Below the pieces are notes generated by a model. The model searched no databases. It saw only the letters and a program-made list of their open reading frames with translations, and was not told the origin of the DNA. From an uncultured Dorea sp. (GTDB lineage: Bacteria > Bacillota > Clostridia > Lachnospirales > Lachnospiraceae), in assembly GCA_910588745.1 (NCBI GenBank), contig CAJURK010000019.1, positions 1 through 54,195 of the forward strand: a stretch of 54,195 bases of DNA, read 5' to 3'. The position numbers and the translations under genes were made by a program. Shown piece by piece: positions 15,556 to 24,017 of this stretch (position 1 is its first letter; each line of letters starts with the position of its first letter).

Positions 15556-15564
15556 TGATATAAA
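15556..15564 (+). promoter_or_regulatory. possible extended -10 promoter for the hybrid kinase gene
   Basis: TG-A-TATAAA (15556-15564) lies about 90 bp upstream of the kinase start, with no convincing -35. It is the best promoter candidate in the gap divergent from pgi. Confidence 0.4.
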
Positions 15565-15610
15565 ATTATTTACAGTCGGACTTCAGAGCCCGAGAAGGGA
15601 GCCGTATACG

Positions 15611-15649
15611 ATGGCTTACCGGAATAAAAGGGTAAAGTTTGGGGTGTGA
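15611..15649 (+). other. 12-codon leader ORF in frame with the kinase
   Basis: ATG 15611, placed 10 bp after a good ribosome site (GAAGGGAG, 15593-15600), opens a frame MAYRNKRVKFGV that stops at TGA 15647-15649. The kinase TTG begins one codon later in the same frame. Either it is a translated leader coupled to the kinase, or the kinase once began at 15611 and a nonsense change created the TGA. The basic composition suits the cytoplasmic N-terminus of a membrane protein. Confidence 0.45.
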
Positions 15650-15652
15650 GAA

Positions 15653-17827
15653 TTGAAAAGGAAACACAAAACTTTTTATTTGTTGATCGTTATTTCAGCG
15701 CTGGTGATCGTCTGTTTTGTCACTTTCTTCTATGTCAGACTGCTGAATCAGTCTATTTCAGATAATACCATCAGCTCAATCAGTGAAATCGCAGAACATG
15801 ATAAAGAAGCCATCCAGTCCGATATAGAAGTAAGCTGGGAAGACCTTCATGAGATCGTAGAAAGGCTGGAGCGCTGCGGATGCGATTCGATACAGAAGGC
15901 AAAAGAGAACCTGGAGATCGAGAGCGCTGCCAGCGGATTTTCACATCTCTGCCTGCTGGCGGAGGACGGAACCGTCTATATGGATGCCTGCGGCACAGAT
16001 TTCCTCGAGGAGGAGCCGGAAAATGAAAAGCCGGATTTGCTGAATTATTTTAAACATGGCGAAGATAGGGTGATCGTCCGGTTTGACGATGAGATTTGCG
16101 GGGGGCTTCAGCCGAAAGAAAATATTCTCTATGGAATCAGGCTGGAGGATTTTCAGTTAGAGGGCCGGAAGATGCTGGCCATGATTGGAATCAGCGATAT
16201 TTCGTCCATTGAGGATCATATGGTCATCGACAGCTTTATCAAGAACGGGGAAGTCCGCGGGCATAGCGCGCTGGTGGATATGCAGGGGAACTATATTGTT
16301 AATATCAATAAAGAAGTTTATTTAAATGAGCAGAATAATCTATATGTACATCTCTCAGAGTCCGAGGGTTCCGAGCTTACGAACGGGGAGGTTTCCGTGA
16401 AGCTTCAGAATCAGGAAACGTTCAGTTTTTATCATACCCATGTGGGAGAACAGGCCAGGGAACTGTTTTATTTTATCCCTTTTGGGGAAGGTATCAATCT
16501 GTATTTTATTATGTCCGTGAACGAGGAAGTTTTTTTGGAGCAGACCCGGGCGTTTACTACAATGAGTATAACCATGCTGGTAATCAGTATGCTGACGGTG
16601 ATCAGTATGCTGCTGGTTGTGATGAGATATCAGATTAAAACAATAAGAACATCGGAGAAAGCGCGGGCGCAGAAAGAATTTCTCTCAAATATGAGCCATG
16701 AGATACGGACGCCCTTAAACGGATTAATCGGGATGAATCATCTGATTCTTTCCCATATCGAGGAGGAGAGCCGGCGGCCGCAGATTAGGGAGTGGTTAAA
16801 GAAATCTGACAGTACGGCAAAGTATCTTTTGTCTCTGGTAAATGATATCTTGGATATGTCAAAACTTCAGGCAGGCAAGGTTGATTTGCAAAACGAGCCG
16901 TTTTTGATAGCGTCGCTGACGGATGAAATCGCCGCCATGCAGACGGATCATATTGAGAGCCGGGGGGTTCGGTTTGTTCTTGAAAAGGATATCACGGAAC
17001 CCTGCGTTCTGGGAGACGCGACCCGTATAAAACAGGTGCTGATGAATATCGTGGGCAACGCCGCTAAATTTACGCCGCAAGGCGGACAGATCAAGCTGTC
17101 GGTGAAACAGAAAAAAACCGGTGGGGATCAGGTAACGACGATATACCAGTGTCAGGATACCGGAATCGGCATTTCAGAAGAGTACCTGGAACGGATATTT
17201 GATTCGTTCAGCCAGGAGAGAAACAAAGCGGCGGGAGAGTGCAAAGGAACCGGGCTTGGTATGGCGATCAGCAAGCTTCTTGTGAACGCTATGGGCGGGG
17301 ACATCCGAGTTAAGAGCAGGCTGGGGGAAGGAAGTATGTTCACGGTTGAGATTCCTGCCGTGATCGTGAAAGAGCCGCCTGATTATTTAAGAGAAGACGG
17401 ACAGATCAGCGCCGGGGAAAGAAACCGGGCGGCCGCGGCCGGAGAGAAGCAGCGTCCGGTTAAGATTCTGGTTGCGGAAGACGTGGAACTGAACGCGGAA
17501 GTTCTGCTGGAAATTCTGGAAATGGAAGGGTTTGAGACGGCTCATGCGAAGAATGGGAAGGAAGCTGTGGAGCTGTTTTGCCAGTCTGCTCCCGGGGAGT
17601 TTGATATTATCCTGATGGATATGCAGATGCCTGTGATGGACGGGTGTACGGCATGCCGGAAGATTCGGAGTCTTACAAGGGAGGACGCCGGGAAGATTTT
17701 GATCTATGCGTGTACGGCCAATACCTTTCAGGAGGACCGGGAACTTGCGTTAGAGAGCGGGATGGATGATTTCTTAACAAAACCCATTGATGTGGATGTG
17801 CTTATAAAGAAAATAAAAAATCTGTAA
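15653..17827 (+). CDS. hybrid sensor histidine kinase/response regulator
   Basis: 724 residues. Helix 1 (about 8-30), an extracytoplasmic sensor region (about 31-300, probably Cache-like), helix 2 (about 302-325), HisKA with phospho-acceptor H349 (NMSHEIRTPLNG), HATPase with the N box (NIVGNAAKFTPQGG) and G boxes (QDTGIGIS, GTGLGMAI), then a receiver domain with D656 (IILMDMQMPVMDG). No output domain is present, so the signal probably passes to a separate phosphotransfer or regulator protein. The start is TTG 15653 with a weak GGGGTG upstream; a 12-codon in-frame leader ORF ends immediately before it. No partner gene is adjacent. Ligand unknown. Confidence 0.92.
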   Translation: MKRKHKTFYLLIVISALVIVCFVTFFYVRLLNQSISDNTISSISEIAEHDKEAIQSDIEVSWEDLHEIVERLERCGCDSIQKAKENLEIESAASGFSHLCLLAEDGTVYMDACGTDFLEEEPENEKPDLLNYFKHGEDRVIVRFDDEICGGLQPKENILYGIRLEDFQLEGRKMLAMIGISDISSIEDHMVIDSFIKNGEVRGHSALVDMQGNYIVNINKEVYLNEQNNLYVHLSESEGSELTNGEVSVKLQNQETFSFYHTHVGEQARELFYFIPFGEGINLYFIMSVNEEVFLEQTRAFTTMSITMLVISMLTVISMLLVVMRYQIKTIRTSEKARAQKEFLSNMSHEIRTPLNGLIGMNHLILSHIEEESRRPQIREWLKKSDSTAKYLLSLVNDILDMSKLQAGKVDLQNEPFLIASLTDEIAAMQTDHIESRGVRFVLEKDITEPCVLGDATRIKQVLMNIVGNAAKFTPQGGQIKLSVKQKKTGGDQVTTIYQCQDTGIGISEEYLERIFDSFSQERNKAAGECKGTGLGMAISKLLVNAMGGDIRVKSRLGEGSMFTVEIPAVIVKEPPDYLREDGQISAGERNRAAAAGEKQRPVKILVAEDVELNAEVLLEILEMEGFETAHAKNGKEAVELFCQSAPGEFDIILMDMQMPVMDGCTACRKIRSLTREDAGKILIYACTANTFQEDRELALESGMDDFLTKPIDVDVLIKKIKNL

Positions 17828-17868
17828 TAGCTCCGTCGTATCTATAACTGCATGATTGAAAAGAAAGA

Positions 17869-17899
17869 GCGCCAGAACATGAGTCGTATGTTCTGGCGC
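17869..17899. terminator. bidirectional terminator between hybrid kinase and S1-domain gene
   Basis: GCGCCAGAACAT (17869-17880) pairs perfectly with ATGTTCTGGCGC (17888-17899) around a 7-base loop. Moderately T-rich sequence follows in both directions, and the flanking genes converge. Confidence 0.7.
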
Positions 17900-17908
17900 G
17901 TTTGTGTC

Positions 17909-18664
17909 TTACAATTTGATGTTTTTAAATAAATCCCCGAGATTTGTTCCGATGCTTTCAGTCTTTGGAATGTGAACTTTCTCAGGAACTTCCTCAGTTT
18001 TTTCTTCCAGCGCTTTCATACTGAGGCTGATCTTGCCGTCCTTGATTCCGATAATCTTTACTTCAACTTCATCGCCTTTATTCAGCACGTCGGAAGGATA
18101 TTTGACGCGTTTGCTGCTGATCTGGGATACGTGGACAAGTCCGGAAAGGCCGTCCTCCAGATTGATAAATGCGCCGTAATTCTGAAGGCTGTCCACTACG
18201 CCTTTCATAATGCTTCCTACCTTGACGGCGGCGATCTTAGCCTCTTTAGCGGCCTTTTCTTCTTCCTTTAGGATCTCTCTTGCGGAGAGTACCAGGCGGT
18301 TTTCGGTTTCGTTGACGTCGATGACCATAACGGTCAGCTCTTTCAGAAGATAGTCCTCCAGATTCTCAATGTAAGATAGAGATAATCTGGAAGCCGGAAT
18401 GAATCCCCTGAGTCCTTCCACCATGGCGATGGCTCCGCCGTTTACAATGCCCTCGATCTTGATTGGGAGTCTGGTTTTCTCTTCCATATAGCGTTTTACT
18501 ACATTCCATGGGTTGGCATCGTCAAAATGCTCCTCATAGTCTGCCATAGTCTCCGCCGTTTGTGTTTCTTCTGCAGCCTGATTCAATTCCGTTGCCCCTG
18601 TTGCGGGTCCATCTGTCACAGATTCTGTCTGCGCCTCGTTTTTCTGTAATAATTTTTCGCTCAT
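17909..18664 (-). CDS. S1 RNA-binding domain protein
   Basis: 251 residues from ATG 18664, which follows AAAGGAAC (18672-18679) by 7 bp. After an acidic, low-complexity N-terminus (about 1-60) come two S1 OB-fold repeats: about 70-140 (KTRLPIKIEGIVNGGAIAMV, GLRGFIPASRLS) and about 150-225 (GSIMKGVVDSLQNYGAFINLEDG, GLVHVSQIS). Ribosomal protein S1 of Gram-negatives has six repeats; short two- to four-repeat versions in Firmicutes bind mRNA or the ribosome and affect translation. The first repeat is degenerate in the RNA-contact stretch. A hairpin in the 5' leader (18724-18760) raises the possibility of autoregulation. Confidence 0.88.
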   Translation of the reverse strand: MSEKLLQKNEAQTESVTDGPATGATELNQAAEETQTAETMADYEEHFDDANPWNVVKRYMEEKTRLPIKIEGIVNGGAIAMVEGLRGFIPASRLSLSYIENLEDYLLKELTVMVIDVNETENRLVLSAREILKEEEKAAKEAKIAAVKVGSIMKGVVDSLQNYGAFINLEDGLSGLVHVSQISSKRVKYPSDVLNKGDEVEVKIIGIKDGKISLSMKALEEKTEEVPEKVHIPKTESIGTNLGDLFKNIKL

Positions 18665-18723
18665 AATACTTGTTCCTTTCCCATAAATTCCCAATAAAAA
18701 TAACAGAACAAACTGTCCTGCCG

Positions 18724-18760
18724 TGCAGTCGCAGGCGGGGAGACCGACCTGCGGTGCTGC
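18724..18760 (-). other. leader hairpin of the S1-domain gene
   Basis: CGCAGG (18730-18735) pairs with CCTGCG (18748-18753), and an outer TGCAG (18724-18728) with CTGCA (18756-18760). The structure lies in the untranslated leader of the S1-domain gene. A second small stem (CAG/CTG around 18702-18718, followed by T-rich sequence on the minus strand) lies between it and the ribosome site. Confidence 0.5.
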
Positions 18761-18780
18761 AAATTTTTATAATTATCATT

Positions 18781-18809
18781 AGTATAACACAAAGCGGCCA
18801 TTTGTTCAA
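18781..18809 (-). promoter_or_regulatory. sigma-A promoter of the S1-domain gene
   Basis: On the minus strand TTGAAC (18804-18809) and TATACT (18781-18786), 17-bp spacer, giving a leader of about 110 nt. Confidence 0.75.
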
Positions 18810-18886
18810 AAAGAAAATGCAAAGAAGTGTAAAATTTCGGTTGACGCGGATAAAAAAAGGTGGCAATCTTAGTGTAGGAGGATTTA

Positions 18887-20569
18887 TTGAGAAAGGGATT
18901 TATACATATGGAGAATAGTAGAGAGATTATTAGGTCAAAAAAGGTATACGTAGTGGGACATAAGAACCCGGATACCGATTCTGTCTGCTCTGCGATTGCT
19001 TATGCGTATTTGAAAAGAGCGGTAACGGGGGAACGGTATTCTGCCAGAAGGGCGGGGCAGATTAACGAGGAAACCCAATATGTACTGAGCCGTTTTAAGG
19101 TGAAGACGCCAAAGCTTTTAACCGACGTGAAACTGCAGGTGAAGGATGCGGACATCCATGTGATCGAGGGAGCCGGCCCGAATGTTTCCATTAAACGGGT
19201 ATGGGAACTGATGAAGAAGCAGCATGTAAAGACAATTCCGGTACTCCAGGAGGGGAGGCTTTTGGGAATTGCGACCACCGGCGATATTGCAAGTTCCTAT
19301 ATGGATGTGTATGACGACACGATTCTCGGAGAGGCAAAGACTCAATATCAGAATATTATCGACACGCTGGACGGAACGCTTCTGACCGGGGATCCGCACA
19401 AGTATTTTACACAAGGAAAGGTTGCAATCGGGGCGTCCAGCCCAGAACTGATGACGGAGTTTATTTTCCAGGATGATCTGGTCATTTTGGGAAACCGGTA
19501 CGAGTCCCATTCCTGTGCGATTGATATTAACGTGGGATGTATTATTGTCTGCCAGAACGCTTCCGTATCCGAGATACTTCTAAAGAGGGCCAAAGCGCAG
19601 GACATCGTAATTATTCAGACGCCTCACGATACATTTAATGTGGCGCGTCTGATTAACCAGAGCGTTCCTGTGGAGCATTTTATGACCAGAGGTCCGATCT
19701 ATGCGTTTCATCTGGATGATTATATGGATGATGTAAGAAAGATGATTACGAAGAAAAAGTTCCGTGAGTTCCCGATTTTGAACCGGCAGGAGAAGCTGGT
19801 GGGATTCATTTCAAGACGGCGCGTTATGAGCGTCAGAAAGAAGCAGGTGATTCTTGTAGACCACAACGAGCGGTCTCAGGCGGTGGACGGACTGGAAGAG
19901 GCGGAGATTATGGAAATCATCGATCATCATAGGCTGGGAAGCATCGAGACCATGGGACCGGTATATTTCCGGAATCAGCCGGTGGGCTGTACCGCGACCA
20001 TCGTCTATCAGATGTATCTGGAGAATCATGTAGAGATTACGCAGCAGATAGCGGGCCTTTTGTGTTCTGCGATTATTTCAGATACGCTGCTGTTCCGTTC
20101 GCCTACCTGTACGCCTGTCGATGTGGAGACGGCAAAAAAGCTGGCGGAGATCGCGGATATTGATCTGGAAGAGATGGCGGCGGCGATGTTCCGGGCCGGA
20201 AGCAGCCTGGAGGATAAAACGGCGGAGGAACTATGTTTTCAGGATTTTAAGCAGTTTACGGTGGGAGAGAAAGTGTTCGGCGTAGGACAGATTAACTCCA
20301 TGAGCGGGGATGAACTAAAGGACGTGAAAGGGATGATCAAGGAATATCTGCCTACCGCGCTTCAGAATAACAAGCTGGATATGATATATTTTATGCTGAC
20401 CGATATTTTGGATGAGTCTTCGGAGATTCTGTGCTGCGGCCCAGGCGCAAAAGAGGCGGCTATCGACGCCTTTGAGCTGCCGGAGGATACGGAGGATATG
20501 ATCTTAAAGAAGGTGGTTTCGAGAAAGAAACAAGTGGTGCCGGTACTGGTATCGGCGATGCAGCATTAA
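18887..20569 (+). CDS. ppaC: manganese-dependent inorganic pyrophosphatase with CBS and DRTGG domains
   Basis: 560 residues. The N-terminal DHH part starts VYVVGHKNPDTDSVCSAIAYA, binding the metal with H and D residues. A regulatory insert follows: a CBS motif (VKTIPVLQEGRLLGIATTGDIA), a DRTGG-like domain (about 200-300) and a second CBS (FPILNRQEKLVGFISRR). The DHH core resumes with the metal-binding IIDHHRLGS and ends in a DHHA2 domain (PTCTPVDVETAKKLAEIA onward). Known CBS-PPases hydrolyse pyrophosphate and are inhibited or activated by adenine nucleotides, including Ap4A. TTG 18887 lies 5 bp after AGGAGG (18876-18881); ATG 18908, after a weaker AAAGGG, is the alternative start. Confidence 0.93.
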   Translation: MRKGFIHMENSREIIRSKKVYVVGHKNPDTDSVCSAIAYAYLKRAVTGERYSARRAGQINEETQYVLSRFKVKTPKLLTDVKLQVKDADIHVIEGAGPNVSIKRVWELMKKQHVKTIPVLQEGRLLGIATTGDIASSYMDVYDDTILGEAKTQYQNIIDTLDGTLLTGDPHKYFTQGKVAIGASSPELMTEFIFQDDLVILGNRYESHSCAIDINVGCIIVCQNASVSEILLKRAKAQDIVIIQTPHDTFNVARLINQSVPVEHFMTRGPIYAFHLDDYMDDVRKMITKKKFREFPILNRQEKLVGFISRRRVMSVRKKQVILVDHNERSQAVDGLEEAEIMEIIDHHRLGSIETMGPVYFRNQPVGCTATIVYQMYLENHVEITQQIAGLLCSAIISDTLLFRSPTCTPVDVETAKKLAEIADIDLEEMAAAMFRAGSSLEDKTAEELCFQDFKQFTVGEKVFGVGQINSMSGDELKDVKGMIKEYLPTALQNNKLDMIYFMLTDILDESSEILCCGPGAKEAAIDAFELPEDTEDMILKKVVSRKKQVVPVLVSAMQH

Positions 20570-20590
20570 AAACGAATCGGTGTTTATAAA

Positions 20591-20619
20591 AGGGCCTGCG
20601 CAGATGCGGGCTCTATTTT
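20591..20619 (+). terminator. probable terminator after the pyrophosphatase gene
   Basis: AGGGCCTGCG (20591-20600) pairs with TGCGGGCTCT (20605-20614) over ten pairs including three G-U, with a four-base loop, then ATTTT. Confidence 0.5.
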
Positions 20620-20714
20620 CAACAATCCGCCTGTATCTATGTACGGATTAGAGTTTAAGGCGGGGAGAGGTTCGGGAACGTGCAGAGTTTTTAAAAAGCG
20701 AGGAGGAGACAGAT

Positions 20715-21281
20715 ATGAGTAAGGAAATCTGGAAGCCGGGGAATATGCTTTATCCATTGCCGGCGGTTATGGTCAGCGCCGGGGATAAGGCGGGCAATCA
20801 GAATATTATCACCGTGGCGTGGACCGGGACGGTCTGTACGAATCCGGCGATGCTTTATATTTCGGTGAGGCCGGAGCGGTATAGTTACGGGATGATAAAA
20901 GAGACGGGGGAATTTGCGGTGAACCTGACTACGGAGAGGCTGGCGTATGCGGCGGACTGGTGCGGAGTGAAGTCCGGGAGGGATGTAGATAAGTGGAAAG
21001 AAACGCGCCTTACGCCGGAGAAGGCAGAGAAGCTGGAATTCGCACCTTTGATTGGGGAGAGTCCGGTGAATATTGAGTGCCGGGTATGCGAGGTGAAGGA
21101 ACTGGGAAGCCACCATATGTTTCTGGCTGAAGTATGCGCGGTTCATGTGGACTCGGAGTATATGACGGAGACAGGAAAGTTTGAACTGAACCGGAGCGGG
21201 CTGATCGCTTATTCCCACGGGACATATTTAAATCTGGGAAAAGAGCTGGGGACATTTGGATATAGCGTAAAAAAGAAGTGA
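20715..21281 (+). CDS. flavin reductase family protein
   Basis: 188 residues matching the FMN-binding split-barrel flavin reductase family: LPAVMVSAGDKAGNQNIITVAWTG (with the conserved ITVAW), TNPAMLYISVRPERYSYGMIKETGEFAVNLTT (broken: ISVRPERYSY binds flavin), and a C-terminal FELNRSGLIAYSHGTYLNLG. Clostridial members of this type are small FMN proteins that pass electrons or reduce flavin; the exact partner is unknown. ATG 20715 follows GAGGAGG (20700-20706). It appears to be a single-gene unit bounded by the terminator upstream and a convergent MATE gene. Confidence 0.9.
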   Translation: MSKEIWKPGNMLYPLPAVMVSAGDKAGNQNIITVAWTGTVCTNPAMLYISVRPERYSYGMIKETGEFAVNLTTERLAYAADWCGVKSGRDVDKWKETRLTPEKAEKLEFAPLIGESPVNIECRVCEVKELGSHHMFLAEVCAVHVDSEYMTETGKFELNRSGLIAYSHGTYLNLGKELGTFGYSVKKK

Positions 21282-21443
21282 AAACCGCGGTTATTTTTAA
21301 GAAACGCTCCCTATACAAACAGGACTCTGCCGTTTTGAATCAACAGCGTAAGTCTTGTCCTGTCGGTGTGCGGAGCGTATGTTTATTCCCGCATAAAAAT
21401 ACGTTTTTCCGGTAAAAAGTTTCCGGGTCGGTGTCTGTTCGCT

Positions 21444-22835
21444 CTATTGCGCTGCGGAATCGGCGGAGCTGTTTTCCAGCGGTTTTATCTTGGTCAGATA
21501 GATACGCCTCAGCAGAAAGGCCGATAATGCCAGCGATACAAGTTCTGCCAGAGGGATGGACCACCATACCATGTTAAGGCCGAATACTTTGGCGAATATG
21601 TAAGCGGCAGGCAGGATGACTATTAACTGTCTGCAGGCGGATACAATCAGACTGTATACGCCGTTTCCTAACGCCTGGAATACGGAGCCTGCAATGATTC
21701 CGAATCCGGCTAAGATAAAGCACAGGGAAATAATCCGCAGAGCCGGCACGCCGATGGCAACCATGTTGTCCGAGGCGTCAAACAGGTTGAGGAGCATCCA
21801 TTCCGGCAGAGTCTGGAACAGGATAAAACCGATTGTCATGATGGATATGGCAATCAGGATGCTGATCTTGATCGTCTGGATGATGCGCTTTTTGTATCTG
21901 GCGCCGTAGTTGTAGGCAATAATCGGAATCATACCGTTGTTAAGGCCGAATACCGGCATGAAGATAAAGCTTTGGAGTTTAAAGTATACGCCGAATACAG
22001 CGGCCGCCGTGGATGAGAACATCAGCAGAATCTTATTCATGCCGAAGGTCATTACGGAGCCGATCGACTGCATAATAATGGAAGGGATTCCCACCTGGTA
22101 TATTGCGGAGATCGTTTTTCCATGTGGCCTGAATTTCCGCATGTTAATATTGATTTCCGGATTTTTCTTAATGTTAAAATACAAGGACATGGCTACCGCA
22201 ATTAACTGTCCGATTACCGTTGCCGCGGCGGCTCCTGCGACTTCAAGCCTTGGCATTCCAAAAAGGCCGAAAATCAGAATTGGATCCAGGATAATATTGA
22301 TAATTGCGCCGATTCCCTGGGTAATCATGTTATAAAATGTATTTCCGGTTGACTGAAGCAGCCGTTCAAATGTAATCTGCATAAAGATCCCTACGGACAG
22401 AACGCAGATAATGGTCAGATACTGTGCGCCGTATTGTATGATTTTTGGGTCGTTCGTTTGTACGGAAAAGAAAAAACGGGCTCCGAAAATGCCGAAAAGG
22501 GCAAATACAAGGCAGCTTATGATACTTAAGAAAATACCGTTCTTAGCGGCGCGGTTTGCTCCCTCGAAATTTTTCTCTCCAAGATTTCTTGACAAAAGCG
22601 CGTTGATGCCTACGCCGGTACCGGAGGAAACTGAGATCATCAGCGTCTGGATGGGGAATGCCAGAGATACGGCAGTCAGCGCCTCCTCGGATAATTTGGC
22701 AACAAACATACTGTCAACGATGTTGTACAACGCCTGTACAAGCATAGAAATCATCATAGGAAGAGACATGGTAATCAATAATCTCGGAACAGGCATGGTA
22801 CCCATTTTGTTTTCCTGTCTGATGTTTTCTTTCAA
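21444..22835 (-). CDS. MATE family efflux transporter
   Basis: 463 residues from TTG 22835. Twelve hydrophobic helices in two bundles, with the family hallmarks MGTMPVPRLLITMSLPMMISMLVQALYN at the start (family members begin about ten residues before this), AVSLAFPIQ, and the mirrored VFQALGNGVYSLIVSACRQ in the second half. The upstream ATG at 22877 is unlikely: it would lie only a few bases from the transcription start set by the promoter at 22887-22915 and has no ribosome site, whereas TTG 22835 follows AAAGGAAG. Exports cationic compounds using an ion gradient. Confidence 0.92.
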   Translation of the reverse strand: MKENIRQENKMGTMPVPRLLITMSLPMMISMLVQALYNIVDSMFVAKLSEEALTAVSLAFPIQTLMISVSSGTGVGINALLSRNLGEKNFEGANRAAKNGIFLSIISCLVFALFGIFGARFFFSVQTNDPKIIQYGAQYLTIICVLSVGIFMQITFERLLQSTGNTFYNMITQGIGAIINIILDPILIFGLFGMPRLEVAGAAAATVIGQLIAVAMSLYFNIKKNPEININMRKFRPHGKTISAIYQVGIPSIIMQSIGSVMTFGMNKILLMFSSTAAAVFGVYFKLQSFIFMPVFGLNNGMIPIIAYNYGARYKKRIIQTIKISILIAISIMTIGFILFQTLPEWMLLNLFDASDNMVAIGVPALRIISLCFILAGFGIIAGSVFQALGNGVYSLIVSACRQLIVILPAAYIFAKVFGLNMVWWSIPLAELVSLALSAFLLRRIYLTKIKPLENSSADSAAQ

Positions 22836-22886
22836 TTTGATTCTTCCTTTCTGTTCGTTTTTTAGCTGTTTTTGCATGCGTTTGCC

Positions 22887-22915
22887 ATTATACCATCAAA
22901 AAAATTATATTGCAA
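22887..22915 (-). promoter_or_regulatory. sigma-A promoter of the MATE gene
   Basis: On the minus strand TTGCAA (22910-22915) and TATAAT (22887-22892), 17-bp spacer. It places the transcription start near 22880 and so favours the TTG start at 22835. Confidence 0.7.
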
Positions 22916-23002
22916 CCAAAGTTTTACAGTTCAAAAAGGCTTGGCATAAACGCAGTTTCCTTAAATATTACATGAACGGCTTGCTATGTCGGACAGTAGA
23001 AA

Positions 23003-23185
23003 TTATCTTAAAAAAATCTCCTCAAAACATGATATAATTTTTCTTAGCGTCTCTGCGATTTCTAAGTTGTATTTCCCGTGAGATTTTAACAGGCGCAAGA
23101 TTTCAAATTTTCTTTTATCACTGAGAAGTTTCAAACAATGAGACTTTTTTAGAAATTTGTGCATGGCTGGATTACTATTTTTCAT
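23003..23185 (-). pseudogene. degraded ArsR-like winged-helix regulator
   Basis: A 60-residue frame reads HCLKLLSDKRKFEILRLLKS followed by HGKYNLEIAETL, which matches the first two helices of ArsR-type regulators (L-S-D-x-x-R-x-E-I-L-R-L-L). The expected recognition helix (S-x-x-T-V-S-x-H) and the wing are missing: after AETL the frame runs into unrelated KIISCFEEIF and stops. Nothing recognisable continues in other frames nearby. I read it as the remnant of a regulator that probably once controlled a neighbour (MATE or deacetylase gene). A functional 60-residue protein is less likely. This occupies most of the 385 bp between those two genes. Confidence 0.55.
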
Positions 23186-23222
23186 AGTATATAGGTAAGA
23201 AAATGAGAAATCGGGAAAAACT

Positions 23223-23957
23223 ATGAAGAAAGCAGGGAAAGGGATAAAAAAAGAAGGGCTGCTGATGCTGGCGTGGATGACCTGTCTGGCGGCGCTGTGC
23301 GTTTCGTCAGTTTATCCTAAGTGTGAGAATACAGAACATGAAATTCGTATGGGGGAAGTCTCGGAAGCGGCGGCCTACGTAAGCGCTTCGGTAAAACGGG
23401 AGAGTCCGAAGATTGCGATTACGTTCGACGACGGCCCCAGCGGGAGCTGGACGCCAAAGCTGCTGGACGGTCTGAAAGAAAGAGGCGTAAAAGGAACATT
23501 TTTTTTGATTGGACAGAATGTGGAGAAGTACCCGGAAGTGGTAAAACGCCTTTCAGAAGAAGGACATTTGATTGGAAACCATACCTATCACCATGTGGAG
23601 ATTACAAAACTTTCAGGAGAAGAAGCGGAGAGGGAGATTCTGGATACGAACAAAGCCATTACGGAGCTTACAGGAGAAGAAGTCCTGTATATGCGTCCGC
23701 CTTTTGGAGCCTGGCAGAGGGATCTGGAACTTGAGATGCCTGTACTGCCGGTTATGTGGACCGTAGATCCGCTGGATTGGACCACGGAAAATACGGATGA
23801 GATTGTAAATAAGGTAGTGACGGAGGCGGAAGAAAATGATATTATCTTATTGCATGACTGCTACAAAAGCTCTGTGGATGCGGCGCTTCGCATCATAGAT
23901 ATTTTGCAGAAAGAAGGCTTTGAATTTGTAACGGTGGATGAACTGATTATGAACTGA
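23223..23957 (+). CDS. polysaccharide deacetylase (NodB domain), secreted or membrane-anchored
   Basis: 244 residues. A hydrophobic N-terminal helix (about 12-30) after a basic KKAGKGIKKEG acts as signal or anchor. The NodB domain has the metal and catalytic motifs TFDDGPSG (D69, D70), H120-TYH-H124, RPPFG (MRPPFGAWQ), WTVDPLDW and the late ILLHD. Such carbohydrate esterase 4 enzymes remove acetyl groups from peptidoglycan or other wall sugars outside the cell, often giving lysozyme resistance. The ribosome site is weak (CGGGAAA, about 8 bp before ATG). It starts 60 bp before rarA, so co-transcription is possible. Confidence 0.92.
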   Translation: MKKAGKGIKKEGLLMLAWMTCLAALCVSSVYPKCENTEHEIRMGEVSEAAAYVSASVKRESPKIAITFDDGPSGSWTPKLLDGLKERGVKGTFFLIGQNVEKYPEVVKRLSEEGHLIGNHTYHHVEITKLSGEEAEREILDTNKAITELTGEEVLYMRPPFGAWQRDLELEMPVLPVMWTVDPLDWTTENTDEIVNKVVTEAEENDIILLHDCYKSSVDAALRIIDILQKEGFEFVTVDELIMN

Positions 23958-24017
23958 CGGAAGGGGCGGCCGACTGTCAGGATGAAAGTTAGGAATACGA
24001 GAGATAGGAGTTAGACA

